DNA from: Oegoconia quadripuncta
Taxonomy: Eukaryota; Arthropoda; Insecta; Lepidoptera; Autostichidae
Direction of reading: 5' to 3'
Length of the DNA: 64,000 nt
Assembly (NCBI GenBank): GCA_949316235.1
Contig: OX438741.1
Coordinates: forward strand, 24,952,324-25,016,323
Shown here: positions 30,883 through 41,282 of the stretch, in pieces
Position numbering within the stretch: the stretch's first letter is position 1
How the letters are laid out: each line of letters starts with the position of its first letter
Notes under the pieces: generated by a model
Told to the model about the DNA's origin: nothing
Databases searched by the model: none
Seen by the model: the letters and a program-made list of their open reading frames with translations, nothing else
Made by a program: the position numbers and the translations under genes

Positions 30883-32124
30883 AGAAGTGTCTTCAGAATG
30901 TCAAACTGGTGGTAACCAGTTTTGAGCTATGTTACTGAAAACAGCTTTGTCCAGGTATGATTAATGTACCTCTTTATATCCAATCTATAACACATCATCA
31001 TATCACAAGTCCACTGCTGAATACAGACCTACCTCATTGATTTGCAAAGCGACCGCTTGGAAGCGGTCTCTTACTCAATGTAATTTAGCATACCATAGTT
31101 AATTGACATGGAAAACATGTTCAAGACTTATTTAAACCCAAAAAAATAACTATTACAATTCGCTCTTGAATTGTCATGTAACAAAATACAAGGAATTAAA
31201 TTAATTAACCAAAGAAACAAAGAAGTACTTACAATAAAGAGTTTACAAGCATACTTATAGACAAGTATGATAAAGTTTGTATGGCAGTCTGAATTTCAAG
31301 CATAATATTCTGATTTCGATCATATTCGAAATTGGATTATACCCGGAAAATGACACTGACTACTGTCCATCTAGAAAAAATACTCGATTTAGTAATTCAC
31401 CGCAAGCGTAGCCACGGGCGGAAAGCTGCTTATAAGAATAAAACCTTTTCCTCAGGATATTCTAGTATCTACAAAACCCAATTTATCCATTACTTTACCC
31501 AATACGCGTTACTTTGCCACCGCATTATCTCCCGAGAACAATATTTAGCTTTCGAATAGTTTCAATAAAGATAAAAGAATGAATCTGGTAAGCCAATTTC
31601 ATCTTTTACCAGTTTAATATGTATACTGTTATGCCAACACTACGCTATGTTTACAGAGGAGCCCGGGGGAAATATGTTAGTCTGTATCGTTGTGGTCGAT
31701 CATTGCCCAAATTAAATTTAGTGCCTCAAGCCCCACCAGATCGCCGTAACGATACGGCCGTCATTTATAGCCAATAAATATTTTTTTACTGAGCAGCTTT
31801 TACTGGGGCATGTTACGGTTTTCAGGAGGATCTTACACTCTAACATTGTTCTGTTAATGGCCGAACATAATCGACGCATTTATTGCTCGGTCATTAAAAA
31901 TTCTCATTTGTGTTTTAGGTATTAAGGTATTTTTATAGTAATTAGATTTGAATATGGCTGCCATGTGTTGTATATTAAAAATATTTTTAACCGAATTCAA
32001 AAAGGAGGAAGTTCTCAATTCAGTCGTTTGTATGTTCAAAAATTTAGATGTGTAGTTAAGGGTAAAACATAGTAGCCCTTTTTCACTTTTGCTCACGACT
32101 TATTTAACGGATGCCCCTCAGGTT
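30883..32124. other. intergenic with a LINE/SINE tail remnant
   Basis: Around 30993-31035, CATCATCATATCACAAGTCC and ACTGCTGAATACAGACCTAC look like the reversed tail of a GATGATG-ending element. Nothing else recognised. The 75-codon frame at 31332 has no known domain. Confidence 0.4.
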
Positions 32125-32125
32125 A

Positions 32126-32480
32126 AAGGGCAAAATTTATAAATCCGTTATAAGACCTGTCGTGACGTATGGATAGGAGTGTTGGGTCATGAAGAAAGTG
32201 GATGAAAGAAAATTACATGCAGCAGAGATGAGAATATTGAGATGGATGAGTGGAGTCACGAGGATGGATAAAATAAGGAATAAGTATGTAAGTGGGATTT
32301 TAAAAGTGGTACCCGTGACAGAAAAGTTGAAATGAAATCGTTTTGCTTGGTATGGACATGTTATGAGGAGGGATGGAATGCATGTTACTAAGAGAGCGAT
32401 GAATTTGGATATCGATGGTTGGAAAGGAAGAGGAAGACCACGGAAAAGATGGATGGATTGTGTGAGGGTGATATGAACGA
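32126..32480 (+). pseudogene. RTE-type LINE reverse transcriptase C-terminus, with stops
   Basis: One frame reads GKIYKSVIRPVVTYG, stop, ECWVMKKVDERKLHAAEMRI, LRWMSGVTRMDKIRN, ... VTEKLK, stop, NRFAWYGHVMRR ... GRGRPRKRWMDCV. The order (ECW, EMRxLRWM, GHVxRR, GRPxxRWxD) is diagnostic of the thumb and C-terminal region of RTE-clade reverse transcriptases. Both stops fall where Trp or Ser is usual. The fragment lacks the catalytic domain. Confidence 0.85.
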
Positions 32481-33594
32481 AAGTATTCCACAAACGTACG
32501 CTTAGACTCTTTCGACTAATTTTTAAATGCCATTTGGACGTAACGTGGCCGAATTCAATGACACATTAATGAATGACTGCAAAACTGAGAATGAATTTTG
32601 ATTAAGCAAGTCTACATTTGTATACGTCCATTCCATATTATACTCGTAGGTATACAAAATATCTAGGTAATACATAAATATTATATTATATATTTCGCGT
32701 GCAGAGCACAGCCTTTTGTCAAACATGTTTCCATTACGTAAACCTCACAAGAAATAGAATGAAATGAGAATTTAATTTTACACTCGGCTGACCAATGAAT
32801 GACAAGGGTGTTCTCGCATGTAGATATTCCTTTGTCCTTGAAAATCAACAGCATTTTGTTTTTCCTTTGATAATAGTAATGTGATGAGTTTTCTGTTCTA
32901 TTATTGTATAATTTTGATGATCAGAACTTTTATTTACAACATCGACTGTGACATCAACAATACGTATCAATAAGTCTTTCCCATTGAGCAATTGCATCGC
33001 TTTCCATGGATGAGTTAGCCGTAATCGCCCCGCCTGAGCACTGAACCTATGATTTTTCTATCCATCCGGTCACAATAATTAATAATTTAGTCATCTTTTA
33101 CGACGCCCACGGGAAATGTCGAATCCAATTTAACTCTACTTGGAACCGGGTATTAAATGAGCAAAAAAGTCTAAAAGGCGCCGCCAGCCGTTGTTTATGT
33201 TTGTTAATCGAACTCGAATAGCAAATAACTGCACCACTACTGTTTCATTGGCACTTTCATTAACTAAAAGATAATTGCTATACACCTTGTAAGATTGATA
33301 TGCATTTTGACTGGTGATTTATACCACCAAACTGCAGCACTTTTATTAAGGGATTTCCCGAAATTTCAAACCTCTCGGCAAAAGTGCCGCTGCAGAACTC
33401 ATATTGTAGACGGTTGAGTTCTTTTTTATTATTTGAATAGACTTAATTGTTATTTCGAATAATTTTGATCATATGGCCCCCGGAAAATACAAAATACCTG
33501 TCGGGGTTTTTGGTTTATAAGTACTTCTTCTTCTTTTCGTGTCGAGGCAAGTTTTAAATTTTATTGGACCAAAACTTGGTCTATATAACTTGTA
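32481..33594. other. intergenic, nothing recognised
   Basis: No gene seen. TACGACGCCCACGGGAAATG near 33098 is a short echo of the family-Z end. Confidence 0.4.
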
Positions 33595-34917
33595 TACATT
33601 CAGTGTACTAAGTATCGGGAATTTGTCAATAAAACAAAAAATACAAATTATTCATCTAAATTTATTTTATCGCCTTCAAAGTAGGCCCCATCGCTTGCAA
33701 TACAACATCTCCACCGCTTCACCCAGTCTTCCATACATTTTTCATAGGCTATTTGCGGTATGGCCTTTAGCTCATTCAGCGAATTTTCTTTTATGGCTTC
33801 TATCGACTCAAAACGTTTTCCTCGAAGTGGTAATTTTAACTTGGGAAATAAAAAAAAGTCAGACGGAGCCATATCAGGTGAATACGGTGCTTGGTCGAGA
33901 ACTTTTGTTGAATTTTTCGCTAAAAACTCTTTCACTATAATGGCTGTGTGTGATGGTGCATTATCATGGTGCAGCATCCATGAGTTGTGTTGCCACAAAT
34001 CTGGACGTTTTCGGCGGATACTCTCACGCAAACGCTTCATGACGCCTAAATAATATTCTTTATTCACTGTTTCTCCCTCTGGAAGGAATTCGGAGTGAAC
34101 CACACCACGGTAGTCAAAAAAAACTGTCAGCATCACCTTGATTTTGGAGCGACTTTGCCGCGGTTTTTTGGGTTTCGGCTCGTTTTCGAGACGCCATTCT
34201 GAAGACTGTTGGCTTGTTTGCATGTCGTACTCATAAACCCATGTCTCGTCGCCAGTTATTATACGTTTCATAAAGGTCGGATCCGTAGAAGCTCGGGAAA
34301 CCATGTCTTCAGCGACATGCTTTCGCTGCGCTTTTTGAACAAAATTGAGCTCTTTTGGAACTAGTCGAGCGGCGACGCGTTTCATGCCTAAAATGTCAAT
34401 GAGAATGTTGTGGACGGACTTAAAAGATATGTTCACCTCACTAGCCAACTCTCTCAGACTCATACGTCGATTTTCGAGCACTAGCTTCTTGATTCTGACG
34501 ATGTTTTCTTTGGTCGTAGCGGTTGAAGGTCTACCAGAACGAGGCAAGTCTACTACTACTTCTCGGCCTTCTTTAAAAGCCTTATACCATTCATAAGCCC
34601 TTGTTTTCGATATACACGATTCGCCGTAGGTATTTCGCAACATTTTTAGTGATTCACCACATGAAATATCATTTGAAACACAAAATTTAAGGCACACTCT
34701 TTGTTCAACAATATTTTCCATTGTAAAAATCGCCGAGGACTCAAAACTATGACCAACAAAAAGTGTAGTTTAAAACAAATTAAATGACAGATCCCGCTCA
34801 AATTTTGCGCGCTAAATCAGTACAGTGCTACCAACATGCAGTAAAAAAATTAGAACGACCTCTTTTACGCGGGTCTTTTTATTGACATATTCCCGATACT
34901 TTTTACACAGAGTAGTA
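33595..34917 (-). mobile_element. full-length mariner transposon
   Basis: An intact transposase frame (33648-34721) lies between inverted ends. AGTATCGGGAATTTGTCAAT at 33611 is inverted as AGTATCGGGAATATGTCAAT ending at 34900, and similarity continues outward to TA dinucleotides near 33595 and 34917. Length about 1.32 kb, usual for mariner. The outermost 15 bases of the two ends differ at several positions, so the exact edges are uncertain. Confidence 0.9.
33648..34721 (-). CDS. mariner transposase (357 aa, DD34D, intact)
   Basis: Cut-and-paste transposase acting on the element's own inverted ends, inserting at TA. The N-terminal third holds the two helix-turn-helix DNA-binding units (GxPST-like SGRPSTATTKENI linker near 62-75, SLRELASEVNIS near 88-99). 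The LVPKEL at 120-125 corresponds to the WVPHEL motif. Catalytic residues are all present: Asp158 in TGDETWVYEYD, Asp253 in HHDNAPSHT and Asp288 in YSPDMAPSDFF, the last two separated by 34 residues (DD34D). Length is the usual 345-360. The start codon at 34721 gives the typical MENIVEQR-type beginning. No frameshift or stop is seen, so it could encode active enzyme. Antisense frames at 33760 and 34345 are shadows. Confidence 0.95.
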   Translation of the reverse strand: MENIVEQRVCLKFCVSNDISCGESLKMLRNTYGESCISKTRAYEWYKAFKEGREVVVDLPRSGRPSTATTKENIVRIKKLVLENRRMSLRELASEVNISFKSVHNILIDILGMKRVAARLVPKELNFVQKAQRKHVAEDMVSRASTDPTFMKRIITGDETWVYEYDMQTSQQSSEWRLENEPKPKKPRQSRSKIKVMLTVFFDYRGVVHSEFLPEGETVNKEYYLGVMKRLRESIRRKRPDLWQHNSWMLHHDNAPSHTAIIVKEFLAKNSTKVLDQAPYSPDMAPSDFFLFPKLKLPLRGKRFESIEAIKENSLNELKAIPQIAYEKCMEDWVKRWRCCIASDGAYFEGDKINLDE

Positions 34918-34987
34918 TAATATATAACCAAAACTATAAATACTTGGATTGCTATACGAAGCTCTGGTTTCACAATCGAGAAACTCC

Positions 34988-35060
34988 GTGATTGCTTTCC
35001 ATCAGGTGACCCGCATGCTCGTTTGCCGCCCTCTCATATAAAAAAAAAAAAAAAAAAAAA
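34988..35060 (+). mobile_element. family J LINE 3' end, copy 2
   Basis: GTGATTGCTTTCCATCAGGT, GACCCGCATGCTCGTTTGCC, GCCCTCTCATAT and a run of A (about 22). Severely 5'-truncated. AAACTC occurs on both sides as a possible short target duplication. Confidence 0.85.
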
Positions 35061-35123
35061 CTCAATATACAAATATGATAGGTTCGGTTATATTATAAAG
35101 TCTGTAACGGTAATTATTATATA

Positions 35124-35939
35124 CAGGGCGTCCCAAAGTTATGGGACATGAAGGGGAAGTACCTTAAATATTGTAGATAGTGAATTTTGCTCAAAGAAGA
35201 CTTTATGTTATTTTTAAAAGTTAGTAATTCTGCATTCATAGATTTTCTAAAAATTACTTGCTTCGGCTGGGAATCGAACCGACTTAAATGTGAAAAAAAA
35301 AACACCCTACTTTTATGATGCCAATCGAAAGAATAGCTAAAAAATAATAACTCTGCCTAAGTAACATAGTATTTTAAAAGAAAGGAACAACATAAAATGA
35401 TTGAGTCAAATTTCAAGAAAGTTATTTATTGCCGACGACGTTCGAAAAGTAGCGATATTATCATTCCAAAGATAGCATTGATTATTCGTAAATAAGTACC
35501 CACTTCATAAAATCAACAGGCAGCGGGCTCATTAAAAGATTGGCGATTTGCGTAAAACAAGAGGGATCACATTTTGAGCATTTAATTAATTAATTTACAA
35601 AAAAATACCTACTTAATTGACTACGGCAGTTTCATGTATGTTTTTTATTTGATTAAAATGATTAATTTCACGTTGTTCCTTTCTTTTAAAATACTATGTT
35701 ACTTAGGCAGAGTTATTATTTTTTAGCTATTCTTTCGATTGGCATCATAAAAGTAGGGTGTTTTTTTTTTCACATTTGAGTCGGTTCGATTCCCAGCCGA
35801 AGCAAATAATTTTTAGAAAATCTATGAATGCAGAATTACTAACTTTTAAAAATAACATAAAGTCTTCTTTGAGCAAAATTCACTATCTACGATATTTAAG
35901 GTACTTCCCCTTCATGTCCCATAACTTTGGGACGCCCTG
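35124..35939. mobile_element. 816-bp element with 269-bp terminal inverted repeats (family T)
   Basis: 35124-35392 is nearly perfectly inverted at 35671-35939. Ends CAGGGCGTCCCAAAGTTATG. TATA lies outside both ends (35120-35123, 35940-35943) as a target duplication (TA with a TACAGGG end is an alternative reading). The 278-base centre has no coding capacity. Each arm carries a pol III B-box-like GGTTCGATTCCC (35269-35280 inverted, 35783-35794). The 62-65-codon frames in the arms are the same sequence read twice and are not genes. Confidence 0.85.
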
Positions 35940-36112
35940 TATAGGTAAATATTGAAACTCTGCTTTTGAATTCGTCGGGCCACGACGACGGCAGGTGGAA
36001 TCAACTTTCAATTCTCCAAACAGGAATTTCGGCAGTAGTCAGTTACTACATTAAAGCACGTCCTAAATAAACTTTTATCATTGAGTGTCGGTGGTAGATA
36101 ATACATACAGTC

Positions 36113-36385
36113 ATGACCTTTATCCCAAATGGTATGATGAGGTATATCCTAAACATGTTTGGTGGTTCCAAACGATCCACGATCCATCAGGTGACCCGCA
36201 TGCTCGTTTGCCGCCCTCTCATATAAAAAAAAAAAAAAAAAAAAAAAAACCTCTCGAAATATACAGAAATGCACACATGAGACGGGGTGAGTCCATCGCC
36301 ATTAAAACGTGCAAATCTAAACATGTTTTAGATGTTTCTGGTGGTAAGTCCCTTAGTCGATTAGTTATTCTATAAGTGCCGAAAC
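36113..36385 (+). repeat. family Z repeat, copy 4, with a LINE J end inserted
   Basis: CATGACCTTTATCCCAAATG at the start, then GAAATATACAGAAATGCACA, GTGAGTCCATCGCCATTAAA and ACGTGCAAATCTAAACATG. The family-J insertion 36182-36249 splits it. Confidence 0.7.
36182..36249 (+). mobile_element. family J LINE 3' end, copy 3
   Basis: CATCAGGTGACCCGCATGCT, CGTTTGCCGCCCTCTCATAT then about 25 A. Nested in family Z. Confidence 0.85.
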
Positions 36386-37065
36386 CACACATCACTCAAG
36401 ATAGATAAGTTAATATTATAATATAAAATAATACCTATTTCAGGCAAATGATATTCAATTGCAAAGTTTGTAGAATATGGTGATGATTTCAGAAAATTAA
36501 TTTTCATTGACAATGTATCTTTGCCAAAACTTTGTTCATCTAAATAGTTTATGAGTTCAGCTATACTTTCTTATAATATTCTTATGCTTTTAAATGATTT
36601 AGTATGACTGTAAAGCTAAACCTGATGTGTACCTACTAATTCAAAAAACACAATAACAAATTGGATTCTCTGTCAATTTTAGTTTGAATCTGAAATCGAC
36701 GTCGTCATGTCCTCAAGGGGCTAATATCCGCGGACGTGACGTCACAGCCACAGTCTCGATATCGTGAACGTGCTCAACACTCCGTACGGGCACACTTGAC
36801 GTGGACAAAGAAATAGCTACTTGCACACGACTTGAGGGCATAGCGTTTTGTTAACTCAGTTAATGTCAACTACTCAGTGATCGATTTATTATCCGACATG
36901 AATAGGTTAGATAAATATTTAATTTACGTACACCAGTTATCAAGTCCTAAATTAGGCAAAGCATAACGGTAGTAGTAGAGATTTTACTTAGTTTGATACT
37001 AGATAGTTGGTGTAGTTGTCCGAAATATTTATTCATTTGACTTTTTTTTTAATTTAGCATACATA
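36386..37065. other. intergenic; one CRE-like palindrome
   Basis: No gene seen. TGACGTCA (the CREB/ATF palindrome) is at 36737-36744 within a GC-richer 120-base stretch. A single 8-mer is weak evidence of a regulatory site. Confidence 0.35.
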
Positions 37066-37440
37066 CGTCACATCACGAAATTTATCCCAAATGGGGTGAT
37101 CAGAGATATCATAAACATTAACGTTTGGGTGTTTGGGTTTATGATTGACTGGATACGCGTTTGACCACAATCTCACCTGACGATGTGGTCGGAGATGAAG
37201 CACGCGATTCATAAAAAATTACAAACGCTTTATAAGCCTGTTTTAGTTTTAGTGTGTTTTGTCTCTGTCGTTAATAAGGAAAGTTTGTAATGAAAGAAAG
37301 TGACAAAACATACTTTAAAAAAACAGGCTTATAAAGCGTTTGTAAATATTTATGAATAACAGGGTAAAAGTCTAATGCTTGAATAACACCCACAATTCAC
37401 ATTTTTTTCCTTCAACGTGCCGAAACCACACAGCACTAAG
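37066..37440 (+). repeat. family Z repeat, copy 5, with nested pieces
   Basis: ATCCCAAATGGGGTGATCAG at 37085, then a reversed family-D end (ATACGCGTTTGACCACAATC at 37152), then the hairpin MITE at 37219-37345. A Z-like GTGCCGAAACCACACAGCAC lies at 37418. Confidence 0.6.
37219..37345. mobile_element. hairpin MITE, family S
   Basis: TTACAAACGCTTTATAAGCC at the left and its inverse at the right are perfectly paired for 26 bases (37219-37244 with 37320-37345). Pairing continues imperfectly (TGTTTTGTC with GACAAAACA) for about 45 bases. Length 127. Confidence 0.8.
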
Positions 37441-38129
37441 AACTTCAATTATAACATACCTAATAGGTAAAATTGGGAACCCTCTCCTTAACATAAAGGT
37501 TTTAATGGTACTTTCGACTTTCTCAATTACTATGACGAGTGGAGTTTCAAAAAATTAAAGCATCAGCAAAAACAATTCTTTACAAATGCCCAAGTATTTT
37601 TTTTTATTTTTTATTTACTTCTGGGAAACAAACAGATAATAGGTACTAATACAATATACTACTACAAAATGTTTGTAACAAAAATACAACACATAAGTCA
37701 AAACAGTTTCCACTAATTAGTGATGATATATATCATGGCACTTGCACACAACAGGTTGCTTTGTATAACAAAATTATTTATGAGAAAGTTACAAATAGTT
37801 ACATGGTTATATTATGTCTACATATAAATATCTGATTATAACAATTAATAAGAGTCCCTTTCTTTTTAGTTAATTCAAATTTTGAATAGGAATACAACTC
37901 AGTGCCTGCGAGTCAGGCAACTCTTCACAATATTTCTTTTGAAAGAACCAATGTTTTCAAAGAATATGTCAACATTATTGAAATATTTATTAAAATGGCT
38001 ACATGCCCGAATTATTATTATAAACGTGTTAATTTAATATGTATGAGATCTCGTACAGACTCTCTTCATATTTCCCGGGAAGGTTTCCCTTCGTACATAA
38101 TTTCATTGATTTAAATAATATTCCACTCA
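37441..38129. other. intergenic, nothing recognised
   Basis: AT-rich. No gene-like frame. Confidence 0.4.
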
Positions 38130-38266
38130 TAAGGTGGACGGATGACTTGATGAAGGTCGCGGGAAGTCGTTGGATGCAGGCTGCTTCCAACCGGTCGATC
38201 TGGAAATATATAGGCCTATGTTCAGCAGTGGACGTCCTGGAGCTGATATGATGATGAAATAATATT
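38130..38266 (+). pseudogene. RTE-like LINE 3' end
   Basis: Reads RWTDDLMKVAGSRWMQAASN then RSIWKYIG, the last codons of a common lepidopteran RTE-like ORF, followed by AGGCCTATGTTCAGCAGTGG, ACGTC and TGATATGATGATGA at the 3' end. Confidence 0.8.
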
Positions 38267-38494
38267 TGACGTTGTACCCGTCAAGTTATAGGTATATGCG
38301 AAAGTTTTGATGTTTACCTGTTTCTTGCCCAATTTCCTCCGATTTGACTGAAATTTAGCACAGAAGCACAGAATATAGTATAGTACTAACAGAAGTAAAA
38401 ACTGTCATGGTAGGAACCATAGAATACTTGTTATCCCAGTAAAAGATCATCCAGGGTAACATTTCTACTAAAATTTACAAAGACTAGATACATA

Positions 38495-39215
38495 CACGTC
38501 ACGGCCTTTATCCTAAATGGGATGGTCAGAGATAAATTGGGTGTTTTTAAATAAGGTGAAAACTTAAAAGTATAAACTTGTAGGTTTTAACGTCGACGGG
38601 ATAACCGCCTATCAAACATTTAATAAGGTGAAAACTTACAAGTATAGACTTGTAAGTTTTAACGGGGACGGGATAACCGCCTATCACACATTTGATAAGG
38701 TGAAAACTTACAAGTATAGACTTGTAAGTTTTAACAGCGACGGGAGAACCGCCTATCACACATTTAATAAGGTGAAAACTTACAAGTATATACTTGTAAG
38801 TTTTAACGGCGACGGGATAACCACTTATCACACATTTAATAAGGTGAAAACTTACAAGTATAAACTAGTAGGTTTTAACAGCGACGGGATAACCGCGTAT
38901 CATACATTTAATAAGGTGAAAACTTACAAGTATAGACTTGTAAGTTTTAACAGCGACGAGAGAACCGCACATTTAATAAGGTGAAAACTTACAAGTATAT
39001 AGGATAACCGCCTATAACACATTTAATAAGGTGAACCGCAGATGTTGTTTCATGCATCAAACTGGAAGACAGTTCTATCAATGGAAACCTTTAATTGGCT
39101 TTCGGTTTTTTTACATCTATAGAGATGTTTTTTTGGTGAAAAGTCCCTTAGTCGCTTTTACGACATTCATGGGAAGAGAGAGTTTGGTTCTATTCTTTGT
39201 ATAAAACCACACGGC
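38495..39215. repeat. family Z repeat, copy 6, expanded by an internal satellite
   Basis: Left end CACGGCCTTTATCCTAAATG and GGGATGGTCAGAGATAAAT. Right end TTGGTGAAAAGTCCCTTAGT, CGCTTTTACGACATTCATGG and TATAAAACCACACGGCACCC. Between them lies the 72-bp satellite. Confidence 0.65.
38551..39033. repeat. 72-bp tandem satellite with a hairpin in each unit
   Basis: ATAAGGTGAAAAC starts at 38551, 38623, 38695, 38767, 38839 and 38911 (exactly 72 apart), then 38976 (65) and 39026 (50). Each unit holds AAAACTTACAAG and its inverse CTTGTAAGTTTT around a 6-base loop. The unit core, GTTTTAACGGCGACGGGATA, resembles the family-Z block TTTTAACGGCGATGGGCTCA. Because 72 is a multiple of 3, long frames stay open on both strands (94 and 118 codons). 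They are repeat artefacts. Confidence 0.95.
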
Positions 39216-39269
39216 ACCCTTATAAAGTTATTCGACGTATACCACACCAATACCACAAATATAAAACAA

Positions 39270-39470
39270 CTAAAACAGCATAGCCTTTTCCAATAGCTTT
39301 ACATATAAGTTGGAGATAGCGGGTTCGATTCCCAGTGGGGTGTATGTTTAGTACTCGGTGAGGTTGGTAGAGGGCATTTTTGTTTGGCGCGCTACCACCG
39401 TCTTCCTTCACTAAATTTTCCGTGAAGTAGCGATGTTGAAAGCATTGCTGTGTTCCAGCTTACGAAACTG
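39270..39470 (+). mobile_element. diverged SINE A, copy 4
   Basis: B-box-like GGGTTCGATTCCCAGTGGGG, GTATGTTTAGTACTCGGTGA, GTTGGTAGAGGGCATTTTTG, GCGATGTTGAAAGCATTGCT and GTGTTCCAGCTTACG follow the family-A order. The 3' end is lost at the LTR element. Confidence 0.7.
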
Positions 39471-39492
39471 AATGTATATTACGTATATGTAT

Positions 39493-39730
39493 TGTTCGCG
39501 AGGAACACAAGAAATAAAAGATGGTGTTAATCAGAAATGAATACTTATTTAAGCATGTAAAATGCCACATATAAATAGGTATAAGTACAATACATTTCAC
39601 AATGGATGCGCACGTGTTATCGAGGTGGGAGTCGCAGGCGAATAGAACGAGTAGCATCGGCCGGCGACGCAGGCGCGGGCCCCGTCCCGCGCCCCGCGCC
39701 ATGTAGATAATAAACACATCGGCGCGAACA
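39493..39730 (-). repeat. 3' LTR of the BEL/Pao element
   Basis: On - it starts TGTTCGCGCCGATGTGTTTA and ends TCGCGAACA (TG...CA). It contains a GC-rich stretch at 39660-39705. The adjoining internal sequence AAGGGCCCCCAGTA on - (39731-39744) fits a polypurine tract followed by a short spacer. Confidence 0.88.
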
Positions 39731-39757
39731 TACTGGGGGCCCTTGAAGACTGTGGCT

Positions 39758-41280
39758 TCAAGAATCTTCAAGAAGGAGGCAGATTCGGTTGAGAACACGT
39801 CTAATGATTCCCTTGTTTGTCTGTATGTCAGCTACTCGAGGCACGCCGTCTGAACCAGGGTGCAGCTGGGTCACTCTTCCTAAGCTCCAAAGCAGGGGAG
39901 GCAAATGGTGTTCCTTAATAATGACGAGATCGCCTTCTTGCTAGTCCTGTTCTCTGTTTCTCCATTTGTTACGATGCTGGAGTTCTGCGATGTACTCTGC
40001 TTGCCATCGTTTCCAAAAGTGCTGCCTCATCTGCTCTAGCAATCTATATCTATCCAGCTTCTTAGGACTTTCTTCAAGTAGAGCTGGGCCCGGGAGCGAC
40101 GTCAGTGACCTGCCAAGGAGAAAGTGCCCTGGTGTGAGCGGTGCGTAGTCATTGGGAGAGGAGGAGAGAGGAGAGATGGGTCTACTGTTGAGGATAGCCT
40201 CAACTTGAGCAAACAAGGTGGACAGCTCCTCAAAGGTAAGATGGGTATTTCCTAACATGCGCTTAATGTGAAATTTTGCGGATTTTATGCCTGCCTCTAC
40301 GTATCCGTTGAAATGGGGAGCGTAAACCGGCGAGAATATGAAGTTAATTTCATTATCAGCTGCAAAACCCACAACAGCATCAGAGTAAGTTTAATAAAAT
40401 CATTAATCTCTCTTGCAGCTGCAACAAAATTTCTGCCATTATCACAAAATATCTCTTTCGGCTTGCCCCTGCGTGATATAAAGCGACGCAGGGACAAAAT
40501 GAAGGCGTCCTTTGATAACTCACTGACAGCTTCCAAATGAACACATTTATATCTAAGACAAATAAACAAACACAAATAACACTTTGTTATCTTGCAGCCA
40601 CGCCCACGACGGTCAGTGATGAGAAAGGGGCCGGAGAAATCCGTGGCTACAGTAGAGAATGGAAAATCTGGATTCACACGCTGAGAGGGAAGATTGCCCA
40701 TAATATTCGTTAACGTTTTGGCATTATATCGTCTGCAAAGGACGCAAGTACGTGCCGTGCGTCGTGCCAGATCTCTACCACCTATTGTCCAGAACCGGTC
40801 ACGAATAGAAGCTAACAGTAGCTGCGGTCCTGCATGTAATAGGCGTGTGTGTTCGTGTGTAAAGATGAGCTTTGTGAGTGGGTGTTTAGCACATAACAAA
40901 ATCGGATGTTTTTTAGAAAAAATTATGTTACATTTAAGTATCCTCCCCCCCACTCGCAGGGTTCCCTGTGAGTCAATAAAGGGTGACAGAGAGATCAATC
41001 TTGATCTTGGACTTAATATTTTATTTTTGTTTAATACGTTCAGCTCCGTAGGGAATGATTGCTGTTGTGAAAGTTTAGCTAAAACGTTTAATGCATTTTC
41101 TAATTCTGTTGAAGTTAATGGACCCGTTGAATTAATATTTTTGCACTTGATATTTATGAAGCGAAGTACGTAAGCGAGTATTCGTTGAATTTTTCTCAGA
41201 TTAGAATGTTTTCTGAAATCTATTATGGGATTATAGGATTCTACATTTGTGAGTAGGCAATGAGAAGATTTCATTTCGGG
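39758..41280 (-). pseudogene. BEL/Pao pol fragment: integrase and C-terminus
   Basis: The frame 41274-40297 holds the zinc-binding His-His-Cys-Cys region (HEHTRLLHAGPQ ... CVLC), then the first two catalytic Asp residues of the DDE core (VATDFSGPF and FCDNGRNF). Near 40385 a frameshift moves the rest into 40372-39941, with the catalytic Glu in APHFNGYVEAGIKSAK and the C-terminal LNSRPISPLSSSPNDYAPLT, PGHFLLGRSLT region. An in-frame TAG at 39941-39943 replaces a codon inside the C-terminal domain, which otherwise reads QEGDLVIIKEHHLPPLLWSL, GRV onward to a stop at 39758. It is broken by these two lesions and by loss of everything upstream. Confidence 0.9.
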
Positions 41281-41282
41281 TA

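Noticed and set aside
33760..34596. Frames of 97 and 83 codons (+)
   Set aside because: Antisense shadows of the mariner transposase.
35117..35955. Two near-identical frames of 62 and 65 codons on opposite strands
   Set aside because: They are the two arms of the long inverted-repeat element, including its B-box motif. No sign of a conserved protein.
38547..38984. Open frames of 94 codons (-) and 118 codons (+)
   Set aside because: They lie wholly in the 72-bp satellite and stay open on both strands because the unit is a multiple of three. Repeats of YKxxLVSF-type peptide are a by-product, not a protein.
38551..39033. Regular direct repeats with inner palindromes, as in a CRISPR array
   Set aside because: The whole 72-base unit is repeated with no unique spacers, and the genome is a eukaryote.
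39460..39798. 112-codon frame (-), repeated in part at 42791-43042
   Set aside because: Translation of the LTR. The repeated peptide reflects the two LTRs.
40694..41173. 159-codon frame (+)
   Set aside because: Antisense of the BEL/Pao integrase region.
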